Positions 32,594-43,921 of a DNA stretch of 64,000 bases are shown here, piece by piece (the first letter of the stretch is position 1; every line of letters begins with the position of its first letter). The DNA is taken from the NCBI GenBank assembly GCA_037447655.1, contig JBBHKE010001106.1:124642-188641 (forward strand), written 5' to 3'. This DNA comes from Zygnema cylindricum. Lineage: Eukaryota > Streptophyta > Zygnematophyceae > Zygnematales > Zygnemataceae. A model generated the notes under the pieces. It saw only the letters and a program-made list of their open reading frames with translations, ran no database searches and was not told where the DNA came from. Made by a program: the position numbers and the translations under genes.

Positions 32594-33122
32594 AACGCCA
32601 AAAGTGACCATTCCGCGATCGCGGCATTGATGTACGTCGTTGGATCAGATTCAATATTAAATGTCCGTCGTCAAAACAAATGTCCGATTCATTTGTTTTC
32701 GTGCGAGATAATGTTCGCACTATATAATACTTGGTTCCAGGTTCGTCCGTTCATAATTCTGTTAATTGAATTCATACACGTAACATTGTATAAATAATAT
32801 TCAAACCTAATGTATCTCAACGGACTCCTACGACAGACTGGTTAGAGCTAACGGCTAAGCCGTGCTCTGCCTCTCAGAGGTTCGAGTCCTGCCGGACTCA
32901 ACCTTTTGTTGAGAGTGACATAAGTCACTCTTTAGCCCTGCCATCTTAAGCTAGGACAGCCATGGCTCAGCCACCCTCTCTATCCCTTAGTGACTACGAC
33001 AAGTATGGTGGGAAGAGTGAGGAGGCGAAGGCAGGCTGTCCGTCTTTTTTTTCTTATTTATACTAAATTCAGACCTAGAAAATACCAAATAAAACTACTA
33101 ATTTCAACACTCCCGTTATTTT

Positions 33123-34643
33123 CTAGTCTAATTTAAATTTAAGTTTTAATCCACACTTTTCCCTGCAATATTTTAACTTGGGAGAAGGCATTGGTTTTGT
33201 CATCATATCAGCTACCATTTCCTCATCAGATCTATATACAAGATTCACGATTTTATTCTCAACTTTTTCTCTTACAAAACTTAATCTTATGTCCATATGT
33301 TTAGCCTTAAAATGATGTTTTGGATTAGCTGCAATTGCAATGGCAGCTTGATTATCACAAAACACTTCATGCACTCCCTCCTTCATATACCCCAGTTCTT
33401 GCAGCAAGGACTTGACCCACATCAACTCTTTCACAGCAGAACAAGAGGCCATGTACTCAGCCTCCATAGTGGACTGAGCAACCACCTTTTGTTGCTTACT
33501 GCTCCAACAACATGCACCTTCCCCAACATACAACACATACCCAGAAGTGCATCTTCTCATAGGTGCATCCCCATAACTGGCATCACTCCAAGTGGTGATA
33601 TCAGTGTGCTCCCCTCCCAAATGCAACCATAACTCTCTGGTTCCTACCAGATATCTCATGACTCTCTTGGCTGCCTCCCAGTCTCTCTTTCTAAGATCAT
33701 TAAGACTCCTACTGAGTACTCCAACTGCTGCCGCTATGTCCGGTCTGGTACAATTCATAAAATAGATTAAACTTCCTACGACCTGTCTATAAGAGATAGA
33801 CTTCATAAATTCTCTCTCTTCTGGACTCATCTGATCATCTAAGATCATCACTCCTCCTACTACACTCCCATCACTTATTTTTTTCAAGTCCATGGGAGTT
33901 GTACAACTGTTAGCATTTTCCATTTGGAATTTCTCAAGCATATTACGTATTGCTTCCTTCTGAGTGAGTCTGCTAATCTTTTTCCCCCTATCTCTCTCCA
34001 TCTGAATCCCCAAAATATATCTTGCCTCCGCTAAATCGTTCATATCAAATCTGCTTCCAAGATCTTTCTTTAACTTATCGATTTTTTTCAAAGATTTACT
34101 CAACACAAGCAAATCATCCACATAAATTGCAATAAAAATGACACCATTCTCATCTTCAAACATATAGATAGAATGGTCAGAGCTGATACGGATATATCCC
34201 AGACCTGTAAGAAACTCATCTAGTTTTTTATTCCACTATCGAGGAGCTTGCTTCAGTCGATATAAGGACTTTATGAGTCTGCAGACTTTGCTCTCTTCTC
34301 CTTCTTCCACGAACCCCTCGGATTATCTCTAAAAAAATTCTTCCTCTAACTCATTATTAAGAAAAGCAGTCTTAATGTCTATCTGGTGAATTTCCATGTC
34401 TTCCGCTGCTTCCACATTGAGGAGAATCCTTACTGAGGGGAACAGAACAACTGGAGCAAAGGTCTCCTCATAGTCAATCCCCTCCTTTTGGGTGAACCCC
34501 TTCGCTACCAATCGGGCCTTATATCTCTCAATGGTATTATCTGGGTTCAGTTTTAGTTTAAATACCCATTTACACCCAATAGGTTTTCTGTCTGGAGGGC
34601 AATCCGCTAGTTCCCAAGTATTTGTTTCCATGATAGAAGCCAA
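33123..34643 (-). pseudogene. Element F reverse transcriptase and RNase H
   Basis: A 346-residue frame (33123-34163) holds YVDD in IAIYVDDLLVLSKS, RPDIAAAVGVLSRSL, WSDASYGDAPMRRC, TMEAEYMASCS, FCDNQAAIAI and the complete C-terminus MVADMMTKPMPSPKLKYC. It is the only complete RNase H end among the copies. The RT N-terminal part (34329-34643) has KPIGCKWVFKLKLNPDN and ARLVAKGFTQKEG. A break at 34165-34330 destroys the LKQAP segment. Confidence 0.88.
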
Positions 34644-34751
34644 CTTATCATTTATGGCTCTAATCTATCTATTTTTCTCTAGACTATTCACTGCCTCCGA
34701 GTAAGATTGATGCTTATCTGGGTGAGATAGCTTGGTTACCTTATTAGCGGC

Positions 34752-36109
34752 TTATTTTTCTTGTATCCGTTTGTTGCTCCTCCTTCCTCCCTCAAACTCC
34801 GAAGCTGGAATAGACGGAAGTCTTGGATTTCTTCTCACTGTCTCATCGGCTCCCTTGTCCATAGAAGCCGGTTCTTGTCCCGCTTTTTCTATCTCCTCGA
34901 AGTCCATAGGAGTATGTGAGGTTTCCGATGAGTCTCTTGCATCTTGGATCTCCCCTGAATCTGCAATCACGGTTTCACTCATGTCCCTTTCGGGAACGAC
35001 CGAGTTCTCCTCACTTTCGGACTCAAATCTGATTCTTATCTTCTTGGTATATTTGAAGGGGTCAAATGACTTCCCTTCATCCATGACAACTAAGTGTTTG
35101 ACCAGAATGATATCTTTCTTAGCTAAGTCATAGACTCTATATATCTTAACATCCTCATCATATCCCACAAAATATCCAGGTTTTCCCTTAGCATCTAGTT
35201 TCCATTTTTTCCTATCCGTATCAAGACTGTAAACTTGGCTACCGAATACTTTGAGGTGTGAGATATCTGGTTTCCTTCCAACCCATCTCTCATAAAGTGT
35301 TACTCCGTTTACAGCTGAAATAAGGACTCTATTCTTAATGTAGTTGGCACAATTCATTGCTTCTGCCCAAAATATCTTTCCTATTTTTTTGTCGGCCAAC
35401 ATACTGCGTACACTATTTCCTAGTGTTAAATTAAACCCCTCAACTACCCCATTTTGTTCCTTGTTATATGGTACAATTTTTTCTGGTGTTGTATTCCCTC
35501 ATCTCTCAGATATTCCTCAAACTAGTTAGGGGTATGTCCCCCCCCATTATCACTCCTTATCCTGTTAATGGAGGTTTCATGCAACTTCTCACTCCAGGCT
35601 TTATATTCTTTGAAGTAAGTTTATGCTTCAGACTTTGTTTTCAGAAAGTAGACTATAGAGTACCTAGACCAGTCATCAGTTATTGTCATCATAAACATCT
35701 TTCCTCCAACCGAAGGTACTTTTGCAGGCCCCCAAATATCTGTGTGGACTAAATCTAACACTTTCTCACCTCTATATGTGGCGGCTTTGGGAAAAGGAAG
35801 TCTGTGAGCCTTACCTTGAGCACAACCACTACAATAATCCATCATTTCATTATCCCCAAACTGAATGCCTTCTACTACCCCAAGCTTTTTCATTTCCCTC
35901 AACCTATCAAATTGCACATGCCCCAACCGCTTATGCCAAATCATCAACTTAGGAACACCAACATAGTAAGCATTCTTCTTTTCATTACTCATGTTAAGCC
36001 TAAACATTCCTTGGCTACCCTTATCTGCCGGGAAGTAAACTTCATCCCCATACTTAGCTCTAAAGACTCTCTTTCGAGTGAAGGTATCAAATGCTTTGTC
36101 ATCTAACAC
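34752..36109 (-). pseudogene. Element F integrase
   Basis: 35621-36109 carries the protease end and zinc domain (WHKRLGHVQFDRL, CSGCAQGKAHRLPF) and the core start DLVHTDIWGPAKVPS and TDDWSRYS. 34752-35402 carries the integrase C-terminus (YERWVGRKPDISHLKVFG, GKPGYFVGYDEDVK) and the acidic linker to RT. The core between them, with SDNGGEY and the catalytic Glu block, is disrupted by several stops and shifts (35400-35620). Confidence 0.87.
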
Positions 36110-36382
36110 AAACGTAGAGACAAGATTTTTACTCAGCTGAGGAATGTAAAGTACATCTGAGAATGTAAGTATACAAGTCTAACCCTCCACTAAGACTTTC
36201 GGATCCACTGATCCCACTAGATCTGTAGTAACTACTCTCCCATCCCCATACTCTATCTCTACAGTAGGGATTTTCCTTAACTTAGTGAAGAGTTCTTTAT
36301 CGCGACACATATGCATAGATGCACTTGAGTCCATAATCCATCCTTCCTGTGGAGCTTTCTGAATTGCTCCAAGGGCACATTT

Positions 36383-37454
36383 CTATCTCCGGGGGATCTC
36401 CTTCTCCTCCAGACTCTCGTCAAAAAGAAGTTCCCCATCCTCCTCAAAGGACTCATCCTCGTTTTCTCCTGTCACCTTTGTAACAACAAGTGCCTTTTTC
36501 TTCCCTCCGGAAGAACTCCCTCCACCGTTCTCTTGGAGCCTCGGCTCCGATAGCTTGACACAATCTGCAATGAAGTGTCTCGGCTTTTTGCAAAAATGAC
36601 AAAGACCCTTTGGGGGGCTCGGTCCTCCAGGGTGATCTCTTTCCCCTTTGTACTCTTTCTTCGGGTCCTTCCTCCATCGCTCCCCTCCTGCTGCTAGAGC
36701 TTGAATGCTCTTTCCTCCTCTCCTAATCTCCATTGTGGTTTCCTGCACAAGTATCATCCTGACCAGTGTGTTCCATCTCCATGAACTATCAGGCATTTCC
36801 TATACTCAATACACTAGGTTTTCGAACTCATCTGGTAACTTAATGATAAGAGTGTTAACTTTCATTTTCATTGTACCTGTCCATCCGGCACTTTCCATCT
36901 CCATATACAAACAAGAAAGATCATTACAGTAATCTAACATCTTTCCTTCTTTGTAAGTGTAACTCACTAGCTTTTGCTCAGCCAACTGGAGCTCCTGAAT
37001 GGTTCCAGCTCTATAAATCTCAACTAAACTCACCCACAACTCCTCGACCTTGTAAATGTGAAGATGAGGAGTGGCCAATGCTTGAGTGAGGTGCCAGAGA
37101 ATGAAGTTCTTAGCAACCATGTTTACATCCTCCCACATTTGAGTATCGTTTTTCGTGGTCTTGATAGTCGCCGCTCCCAGTACTGTGGCAATAGGAGTGA
37201 GGGGTGTCTCCTTCCCTTTCTCCTTTTTGGACACATTACTGTCTCCATCATCTGCCTCCTCCGCTGAGGCAGCCGTTGCCACAGGAAACCTTACTCCTCC
37301 AAATCCTGGTGGAGTTTCCGAAAGTGGACGTTTTACTTGTCCATTGACGATACCCCAGTATCGTTTTTCACACAAAGCTCCCATCATCATGGCTTCCCAA
37401 TAGATGAACCCAGATCCATTGAAGGTGGGCACCCAAGAGGGTGGGCCCATAACC
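36383..37454 (-). pseudogene. Element F gag and zinc knuckle
   Basis: Gag (36806-37450) begins MGPPSWVPTFNGSGFIYWEA at the PBS and runs to LIIKLPDEFENLVY, followed by a stop. 36383-36796 continues with the zinc knuckle region CHFCKKPRHFIADC, in which the Gly of the usual CX2CX4HX4C spacing context is Arg, and an acidic stretch. The protease site follows at about 36330 in a damaged frame (DSSASMHMC). Confidence 0.86.
37440..37454 (-). promoter_or_regulatory. Element F primer-binding site (half-tRNA-iMet)
   Basis: GGTGGGCCCATAACC abuts the 5' LTR. Fifteen bases match the initiator tRNA-Met anticodon arm, the same site as in A, C1 and E1. Confidence 0.85.
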
Positions 37455-38460
37455 TAGAATTCTCTGTCCTCCATTGAACTATAGAATACAGGAAGCCTCT
37501 AGATAGTATTTAACTAACCCACTTCAAGCCACAACCACTGCTGCCCAAAAAGTCACATTTACAATTTGACTGCACCTTTGTGCAGCTTGGACTCCCTTGA
37601 GTCTGTAGCAAAAAGAATTACTGAAAACGGGCAACCAGCCGATAAGTTATGAGTCGGCAAAAATGCCAAGATTATACAAACTCGCAAAGGGAGAGAGGTT
37701 CTTATCTACCAATATTATCTAAGTCCTAAATCCCTCTCACAACCCCTATCTATTGAAGTACGAACAAATCAGATCACTGTAGGGTACAAAAAAGTACTAT
37801 GGCCGATGTACTTTCTGTACGGCCCATGTACGGCATCGCCATTAAGTGGACGCGTGTCCATTTTTCACTTGTCCTTATGTTCGCCGGAATTCCTCCGACC
37901 AAATGTCATCCCTCCGCGTGGCGCCACGTCACGCCACGTCCATAAACGCCAAAAGTGACCATTCCGCGATCGCAGCATTGATGTACGCCATCGGATCAAA
38001 TTCAATATTAAATGTCCGCCGTCAAAACAAATGTCTGATTCATTTGTTTTCGTGCGAGATAATGTTCGCACTATATAATACTTGGTTCCATGTTCGTCCG
38101 TTCGTAATTCTGTTAATTGAATTCATACACGTAACATTGTATAAATAATAATCAAACCTAATGTATCTCAACGGACTCCTACGACAGACTGGTTAGAGCT
38201 AACGGCTAAGCCGTGCTCTGCCTCTCAGAGGTTCGAGTCCTGTCGGACTCAACCTTTTGTTGAGAGTGACATAAGTCACTCTTTAGCCCTGCCAGCTTAA
38301 GCTAGGACAGCCATGGCTCAGCCACCCTCTCTATCCCTCAATGACTACGACAAGTATGGTGGGAAGAGAGAGGAGGCGGAGGCAGGCTGTCCGTCTTTTT
38401 TTTCTTATTTGTACTAAATTCAGACCTAGAAAATACCAAATAAAACTACTAATTTCAACA
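37455..38460 (-). mobile_element. 5' LTR of element F
   Basis: A 1006-bp LTR with outer end TAGAATTC (TA in place of TG) and inner end TTTCAACA. The segment from about 37944 to its end matches the truncated 3' LTR at 32594-33109 closely. B box GGTTCGAGTCC lies near 38230, preceded by a D-arm-like TGGTTAGAGC. Confidence 0.88.
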
Positions 38461-39729
38461 CCCTCCGTAAGACTTTCTGATCTACTGATCCCACTAGATC
38501 TGTAGTAACCACTCTCCCATCCCCATACTCTATCCCTAGAATAGGGATCTTTCTTAGCTTAGTGAAGAGTTCCTTATCACGACACATATGCATGGATGCA
38601 CCTGAGTCGATGATCCATCCTTCCTGTAGAGCTTCCCGAATTGCTCCAAGGGCACATTTTGTCTCCGAGGGATCTCCTTCTCCTCAAGATGCTCGTCAAA
38701 AAGAAGCTCCCTATCCTCCTCAAAAGACTCATCTTCGGTTTCTCCTGTCACTTTTGTAATTACAAGTGCCTTTTTCTTCCCTTCGGAAGATTTCCTCCAC
38801 GGTTCTTTTGGAGCCTCAGCTCCGACAGCTTGACACAATCTGCGATGAAGTGTCCCGACTTTTTGCAAAAATGACAAAGACCCTTTGGGGTCCTCGGTCC
38901 TCTTGAATGATCTCTTTTCCTTTTGTACAGTTTCTTCGGGTCCTTCCCTCATTGGTCCCCTCCTGTTGCTAGAGCTTGAATGCCCTTTCCTCTTGTCCTA
39001 ATCTCCAATGTGTTTTCCTGCACAAGTAACATCCTGACCACTGTGTTCCCTTTCCATGAACTATCAGCCATTTCCTGTACTCGGTACACTATGTTCTCGT
39101 ACTCATCTGGTAACTTCATGATAAGGGTGTTAACTTTTATTTTCATTGTACCTGTCCACCCGACACTTTCCATCTCCATATAAAAACAAGAAAGATCATT
39201 ACAGTAATCTAATATCTTTCCTCCTTTGTAAGTGTAACTCACTAGCTTTTGCTCAGCCAACTAGAGCTTCTGAATAGTTCCAGCTCTATAAATCTCCACC
39301 AAACTCATCCACAACTCCTCGGCTTTGGAAATGTGAAGATGAGGAGTGGCCAAAGCTTGAGTGAGGTGCCCCATAATGAAGTTCTTGGCAGCCATGTTTA
39401 CATCCTCCCACATTTGAGTATCGTTCTCCGTGGTCTTCACAATCGGCGCTCCCGGGACGGTGGCAATAGGAGTGAGGGGTGTCTCCTTCCCTTTCCCCTT
39501 TTCAGACACACTGCTATCCCCATCATCTGCCTCCTCCGCTTAGGCAGCCGTTGCAGTAGGAAACCTTACTCTTCAAAATCTTGGTGGAGTTCTCGAAGGT
39601 GGACGTTTCACTTGTCCACTGACGATACCCAAGTATCGTTTTTCGCACAAAGCTCCCATCATCATGGCTTCCCAACAGATGAACCTAAATCCATTGAAGG
39701 TGGGCACCCTAGAGGGTGGGCGCATAACC
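38461..39729 (-). pseudogene. Outer element, second copy: protease and gag
   Basis: Minus-strand gag (39261-39720 and 38949-39260), zinc knuckle and protease site (38554-38952 region, DSGASMHMC) of a copy almost identical to E1 at 11520-12217. It overlaps E1 in content, so the outer element contains this segment twice. A stop (TAG in CTAGAGC) and frameshifts break it. It joins the 5' LTR at 39730. Confidence 0.85.
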
Positions 39730-40747
39730 TGCAATTCTGTGTCCTCCATTGCACCACAGAATACGGGAAGCCTCTAGATAGTATTTAACTAACCCACTTC
39801 AATCAACAACCACTGCTGTCCAGGAAGGCAAAATGACAGTTTGACTGCACCCCTATGCAGCCTGGACTCCCTTGAGTCTGTAGCAAAGAGAATCACTGAA
39901 AACAGCCAACCAGCCAATAAGTTATGTGTCGGCAAAAATGCCAAGTTTATATAAGCTCTCTAAGAGAGAGAATTGCTCTCTACCAAAAACCCCTAAGTCC
40001 CAAACCCTCTCTCACAACCCCTATCTACTAAAGTACGCTCCAATCGGGAGAGTGTAAAGTACCAAAAAGTATAGTGGCTGGTGTACTTTCTATATGACCA
40101 CTGTACGACAAGTCATGGAGTGGACGCGTGTCGCCGTCTGAGTCGTTATTATGTCAGCCTGGATCCCTGCTGCTCAATTTCAATCTTGCCACATATTGCT
40201 AGGTCACGCCATTTCACGCCACGTCCAAAAATCCCCAAAATGACCATTCCAGGACCGCGGCGACGATTAGCGCCTTCATATAGAGACCGCATTTAATTTA
40301 CGCCGTCGAAATAAATGTCTTATTGATTTTTTTCGTGCGACGGGTTGTACGCATTAAATCAAATGTGTTCTATGTTTCCTATTTCATAGTTACGTTAATC
40401 GGATTAAAAGTTCTACTCAATGTTTGAATAAATATCGTACCCCATGTATTGTAACGAACTTCTACGACAGACTAGTTAGAGTTGACGGCTACGCCGCGCT
40501 CTGGTGGTCGGAGGTTCGAGTCCTGCTGGACTCAACCTTTTGTTGAGAGTGACTTAGGTCACTCTTAAGTCATGTCTATGGAGCTGAGGCAGCCATGGCT
40601 CCACCACCCTCTCTATTCTTCAGTGACTACAACAAGTATAGGGGAAAGAGGGAAGAGGTGGAAGCAGGCTGCATGCGCTTTACTTTTCCTGTTTAAACTA
40701 ATGTATTAAGACCTAGAAAATACCTTATAAATCTAATAATTTCAACA
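39730..40747 (-). mobile_element. 5' LTR of the outer copia element
   Basis: A 1018-bp LTR, partner of 6362-7337. Its inner end is TTTCAACA, followed by AGGAG (40748-40752). The same AGGAG occurs at 6307-6311, giving the target duplication of the whole nest. Confidence 0.87.
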
Positions 40748-40752
40748 AGGAG

Positions 40753-41504
40753 GAATTTGATGACGACGACGATGTGTTCGAGGCGCCTCCCACGCCAAAT
40801 AGGGAGAGAGCCATGGTAATGGCTCCTCCGTTTCCTTGACCTCCATACCTGGTTGAGCATCCGTATTGGTATTTTCCTCCTTTCACGGGAGAGGAGGAAA
40901 TGGACAGTTTTGTGCCTCTGCACGAACATTATCTTCCGGTTGCCGAATGGCCGGAACATTGGCGGTATGGTGAACCCTGACCCGTAAACCCGGACGCGAA
41001 CCCTTTTCCGCAAATTCTTGACACCCCCCCGATGTCACCGCCCATCCAACCTGGCTTTTTATCTCGCTTGAGGACCGAGGCAGGACCTTTGGCCACATAA
41101 GGCAATTTGATCCGGCGGACCCTCGGCTAACTTGGATTGTTCGTGGGGAGGACGGTTTTTGGGTGACTGTTATGGAATTATTATGTCATCATCATCCGTG
41201 GGACCCGCAGTTATTGAATATCCTCAAATATTGTCGAGTAACTCCCGAGGTACTCGCTCTTCGAGATGCTCGCACAACAAGATTGCAAAAGTTTTACAAT
41301 GTCGAAGTGCTTCGTCCTCGTCTATGGGAAATAGAAAGGGTTCCGCTGCCGATTAGCCCACCCTCACCACCGAGAGGAGATGATTTGCCACTATTAATCG
41401 CGACACTCACTCAACAAGTGGCGGCCCAACATTAACAAATAAGTGCGGATCGAGATCATTTGATGAGGCTCACACAGGCATTGTCAAAAAAAAAGAAACG
41501 GTAG
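40753..41504 (+). pseudogene. Acidic accessory ORF of the DNA transposon, right part
   Basis: Continues the 6084-6311 frame with EFDDDDDVFEAPPTPN, then a proline/aromatic stretch (HPYWYFPPFTGEEEMDSF). A shift leads to QFDPADPRLTWIVRGEDGFW, MELLCHHHPWDPQLL and a helical, charged tail ending LTQALSKKKKR. At least three stops and one frameshift show decay. A GTAAGT donor follows at about 41514, so the gene may have been spliced onward to the transposase. The family is unknown to me. The basic tail could bind nucleic acid or act in nuclear import, but this is speculative. Confidence 0.55.
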
Positions 41505-41616
41505 TTGGTAAGTGTTATTGTCTCCGGAATATTAACACTTTCACTCTATCTCTTCCCATTATCCACCCACTCAGTAACCATGTATTTTTTTCTTTATATT
41601 GTGGTTTGTTTTACAT

Positions 41617-41860
41617 AGCGACGACTTCACCTCGTCGTTGAACCATCGACGACTTTCTGTCGTCGCTGAATCTTCAATAGGCACCGGATAAGTGAACCAG
41701 CGACGACTATGTGTCGTCGTTGAGCGTTCAATAGGCAGCGGATACCTGAACCAGCGACGACTTTCTGTCGTCGCTGATCGTTCAATATGCACCATATACT
41801 TCAAAGAGCAACGACTTTATGTTGTCGTTGATTTTAGCGACGACTGCTGGTCGTCGTTGA
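41617..41860. repeat. GCGACGAC/GTCGTCGC hairpin array
   Basis: Six imperfect palindromes of the form GCGACGAC-N5-GTCGTCGC. The central ones are about 60 bp apart and joined by a conserved spacer containing TTCAATAGGCA. The array lies between the accessory ORF and the transposase exons, possibly in an intron. Related single hairpins recur in the right arm. Confidence 0.8.
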
Positions 41861-41920
41861 ACTGTATTTTTTTTTATAATATATATTTTTTTTCATATGA
41901 ATTAAGACTGACATGTTTTT

Positions 41921-43921
41921 GTGGTTTTACTTTCCTTTCCTCTCGTTGAAGAATACCAAAAGGCAAGTCGGTGGTGGAAAGTCAAGGTTGCAACACTGAG
42001 AAGCATAAGGGCGACTACGCACACCTTGTCGTCAACGGGATTTGGAAGAAGAAGTGTGGTGGTGACAAAAGCACTACTGGGTAGGGGGAGAAAGGAATTT
42101 CCTTGGGTCACAGCGGTGCACTCGGAGTTGGTGGAGGAGTTTTATCGGTTCAAGAAGGCGGGCATGAAAATGTCTCAAACTATTGTGGGGAGCATGGCAG
42201 CTCATATAATTAAACGTATGAAAGAGGAATAGCCGAGATTATTTCTCGACAAAAAAGGAAAGGCGATAAAAATGAAAATGACAAAACGATAGACTCAAAG
42301 GTTTTGCGAGAAACATAGTATTATGACGAGGGCTCAAAAAGGAAAGTTACATTTAAGCGCGGAGAAGGAGGAGTACATCGAAAGACGGTAGCATATCACA
42401 TGGGAGAGTTAAAACGGGGATTTTTATCGGGTAAGCTTTTTGGACTTTTATACAACTCATTCATATATGTTGTAATATATGTTACACGTATAATTTTTTA
42501 TGTTAATGTCGAAGGTTGTAAATGCAAATACGCGAATGAAAGTTGTTTTCCTATCATCATACTCACATGTGTATTTATTTTTATTACATTCTTATGTGTT
42601 ACTAGGTCGCTACAACGAAGATCTAGTCGAAAACATAAACAAGAACCACGTCATTGTAAATATGGATAACAAAAGAATGTTGGATTTTCGCGGGGACGAG
42701 GTAGTTAAGAACGCGGACGTTGCGGGAGGCGGAGAGTCGATGACTTTGATCGTTCGACTCACGGGCGGAGTGAACGCCCGAGTTAAATCTCTAATGTTAA
42801 TCTTCGCCAACAAACTTCGTTTTTACCCGATAAAGGGCATCCACGATAACATACCAGGTGTGTTTCCTTCCCTTTGTGTATTTATCCTCATAAATGTAAT
42901 CGCTATTATCTTCCTCATTCTCCCTTGTATTCCACCCCAAAAATATTCTTTTGGGGATTTTAGCTTGTTTATAGTGCTACTTCCCTATCCCTTTTTCGCC
43001 CTCTCTCTCCCTCCCTCACTCAATATATTTCCCCCCCTTTCTCCCACTCCCTTCTATACTTCTCGCCTCTTTCCCTCTCCCTTTCCCTCACCGCCCCACT
43101 CTTATATTCTCCCAATGCCATATCCCTCTCCCCCTCACGTAACTCCCTCCCTCTCTCACTTTTGTAGGAGTTTGTTATCGTACCGGGCCTAAAGGTTAGA
43201 ACGACAAGACGGTCTTCCCTCAATGGATCGCAGAGCCGAGGTCATACCAAGGTGATTGAGATTGGGCGAGAAAAGGTTATTTTTATGGAAAATTGTGGCT
43301 GTCACAATATGTCCGAGGAGTTGAACGTCGCTTTACTCGCAAAGAAAACAACCCTCCACTTTTTCCCACCGTGTGCAACACATCTAGTGCAACCCGCCGA
43401 TTCATTTGTAATTTCTAAAATCAAGGAGGTATGGTCGACAAAATGGGAAGAGTGGAAAATGAAGGGGATAGAGAGCCACAAGTGGTCCTTGCCTAGGGGC
43501 CAAAAATGGTCGGGTAAGCTACTTGGACAGGGGAAACAATTTTTCTTAAAGTTGGCACACGATTTAATTTCGCGAGGTCAACAAAATGAAGGACAAAAAT
43601 AGCATGGGGTATGCACGGAAGGCGATGATCCAATGTGGATTGTCATTAAAGGATGGGAAATGGGAAGAGAGTATGCTTACACAAGAGTTCCAAGTGATAA
43701 TCATGAAATGGCAAAACCATTTCCAGGGCGACGAGGTGCCACCTCCTTCAGCTCTTGCACGGGATTTACTCCAACTCCTTCGAGAGGCAGATATTCAAGA
43801 CGATGCAGCCAGTCATGACGAAGAGTTAGGGGACTACACTGATTTTGAGGCTCTTTTAAGACAAGTGGATTTATTAGAAGAGGTTTTAAAATGGATAATG
43901 GGAGTTTGCCAAATTTTTTAA
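41921..43921 (+). pseudogene. DDE transposase, pogo/Tigger-like, with two introns
   Basis: Exon-like blocks: KASRWWKVKV to KRMKEE (42230), then QRFCEKHSIMTRAQKGKLHL (helix-turn-helix region), GELKRGFLSG before a GT-AG intron at 42431-42605, and NHVIVNMDNKRMLDFRGDEV plus GGESMTLIVRLTGG up to NIPG before a second intron at 42858-43167. Then come CYRTGPKG, ENCGCHN, the LVQPADSF block and YARKAMIQCGLSL. The order matches DDE_1-superfamily transposases. The expected first Asp (MDE-type context) reads INKN, the second reads ENC instead of DNC, and only the third Asp, in QPAD, remains. Several nonsense codons and at least two frameshifts confirm that it is dead. Confidence 0.75.

Larger units (their letters stand above)
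32594..38460 (-). mobile_element. Copia element F, 3' LTR truncated
   Basis: Truncated 3' LTR 32594-33109, internal region 33110-37454, 5' LTR 37455-38460. The right flank CCCTC (38461-38465) is the presumed target site in the gag-protease region of the outer element copy. F is close to E2 and E1 in sequence. Gag and pol are broken into about seven open pieces. Confidence 0.9.

Noticed and set aside
41617-41860. Identification of the large transposon as a CACTA/EnSpm element because of GCGACGAC hairpins and a CACTA string in the TIR
   Set aside because: The termini begin CAC(C/T)GCGAATCG, target duplications are TA rather than 3 bp, and the transposase is of the DDE_1/pogo type. The CACTA string is internal to the TIR.
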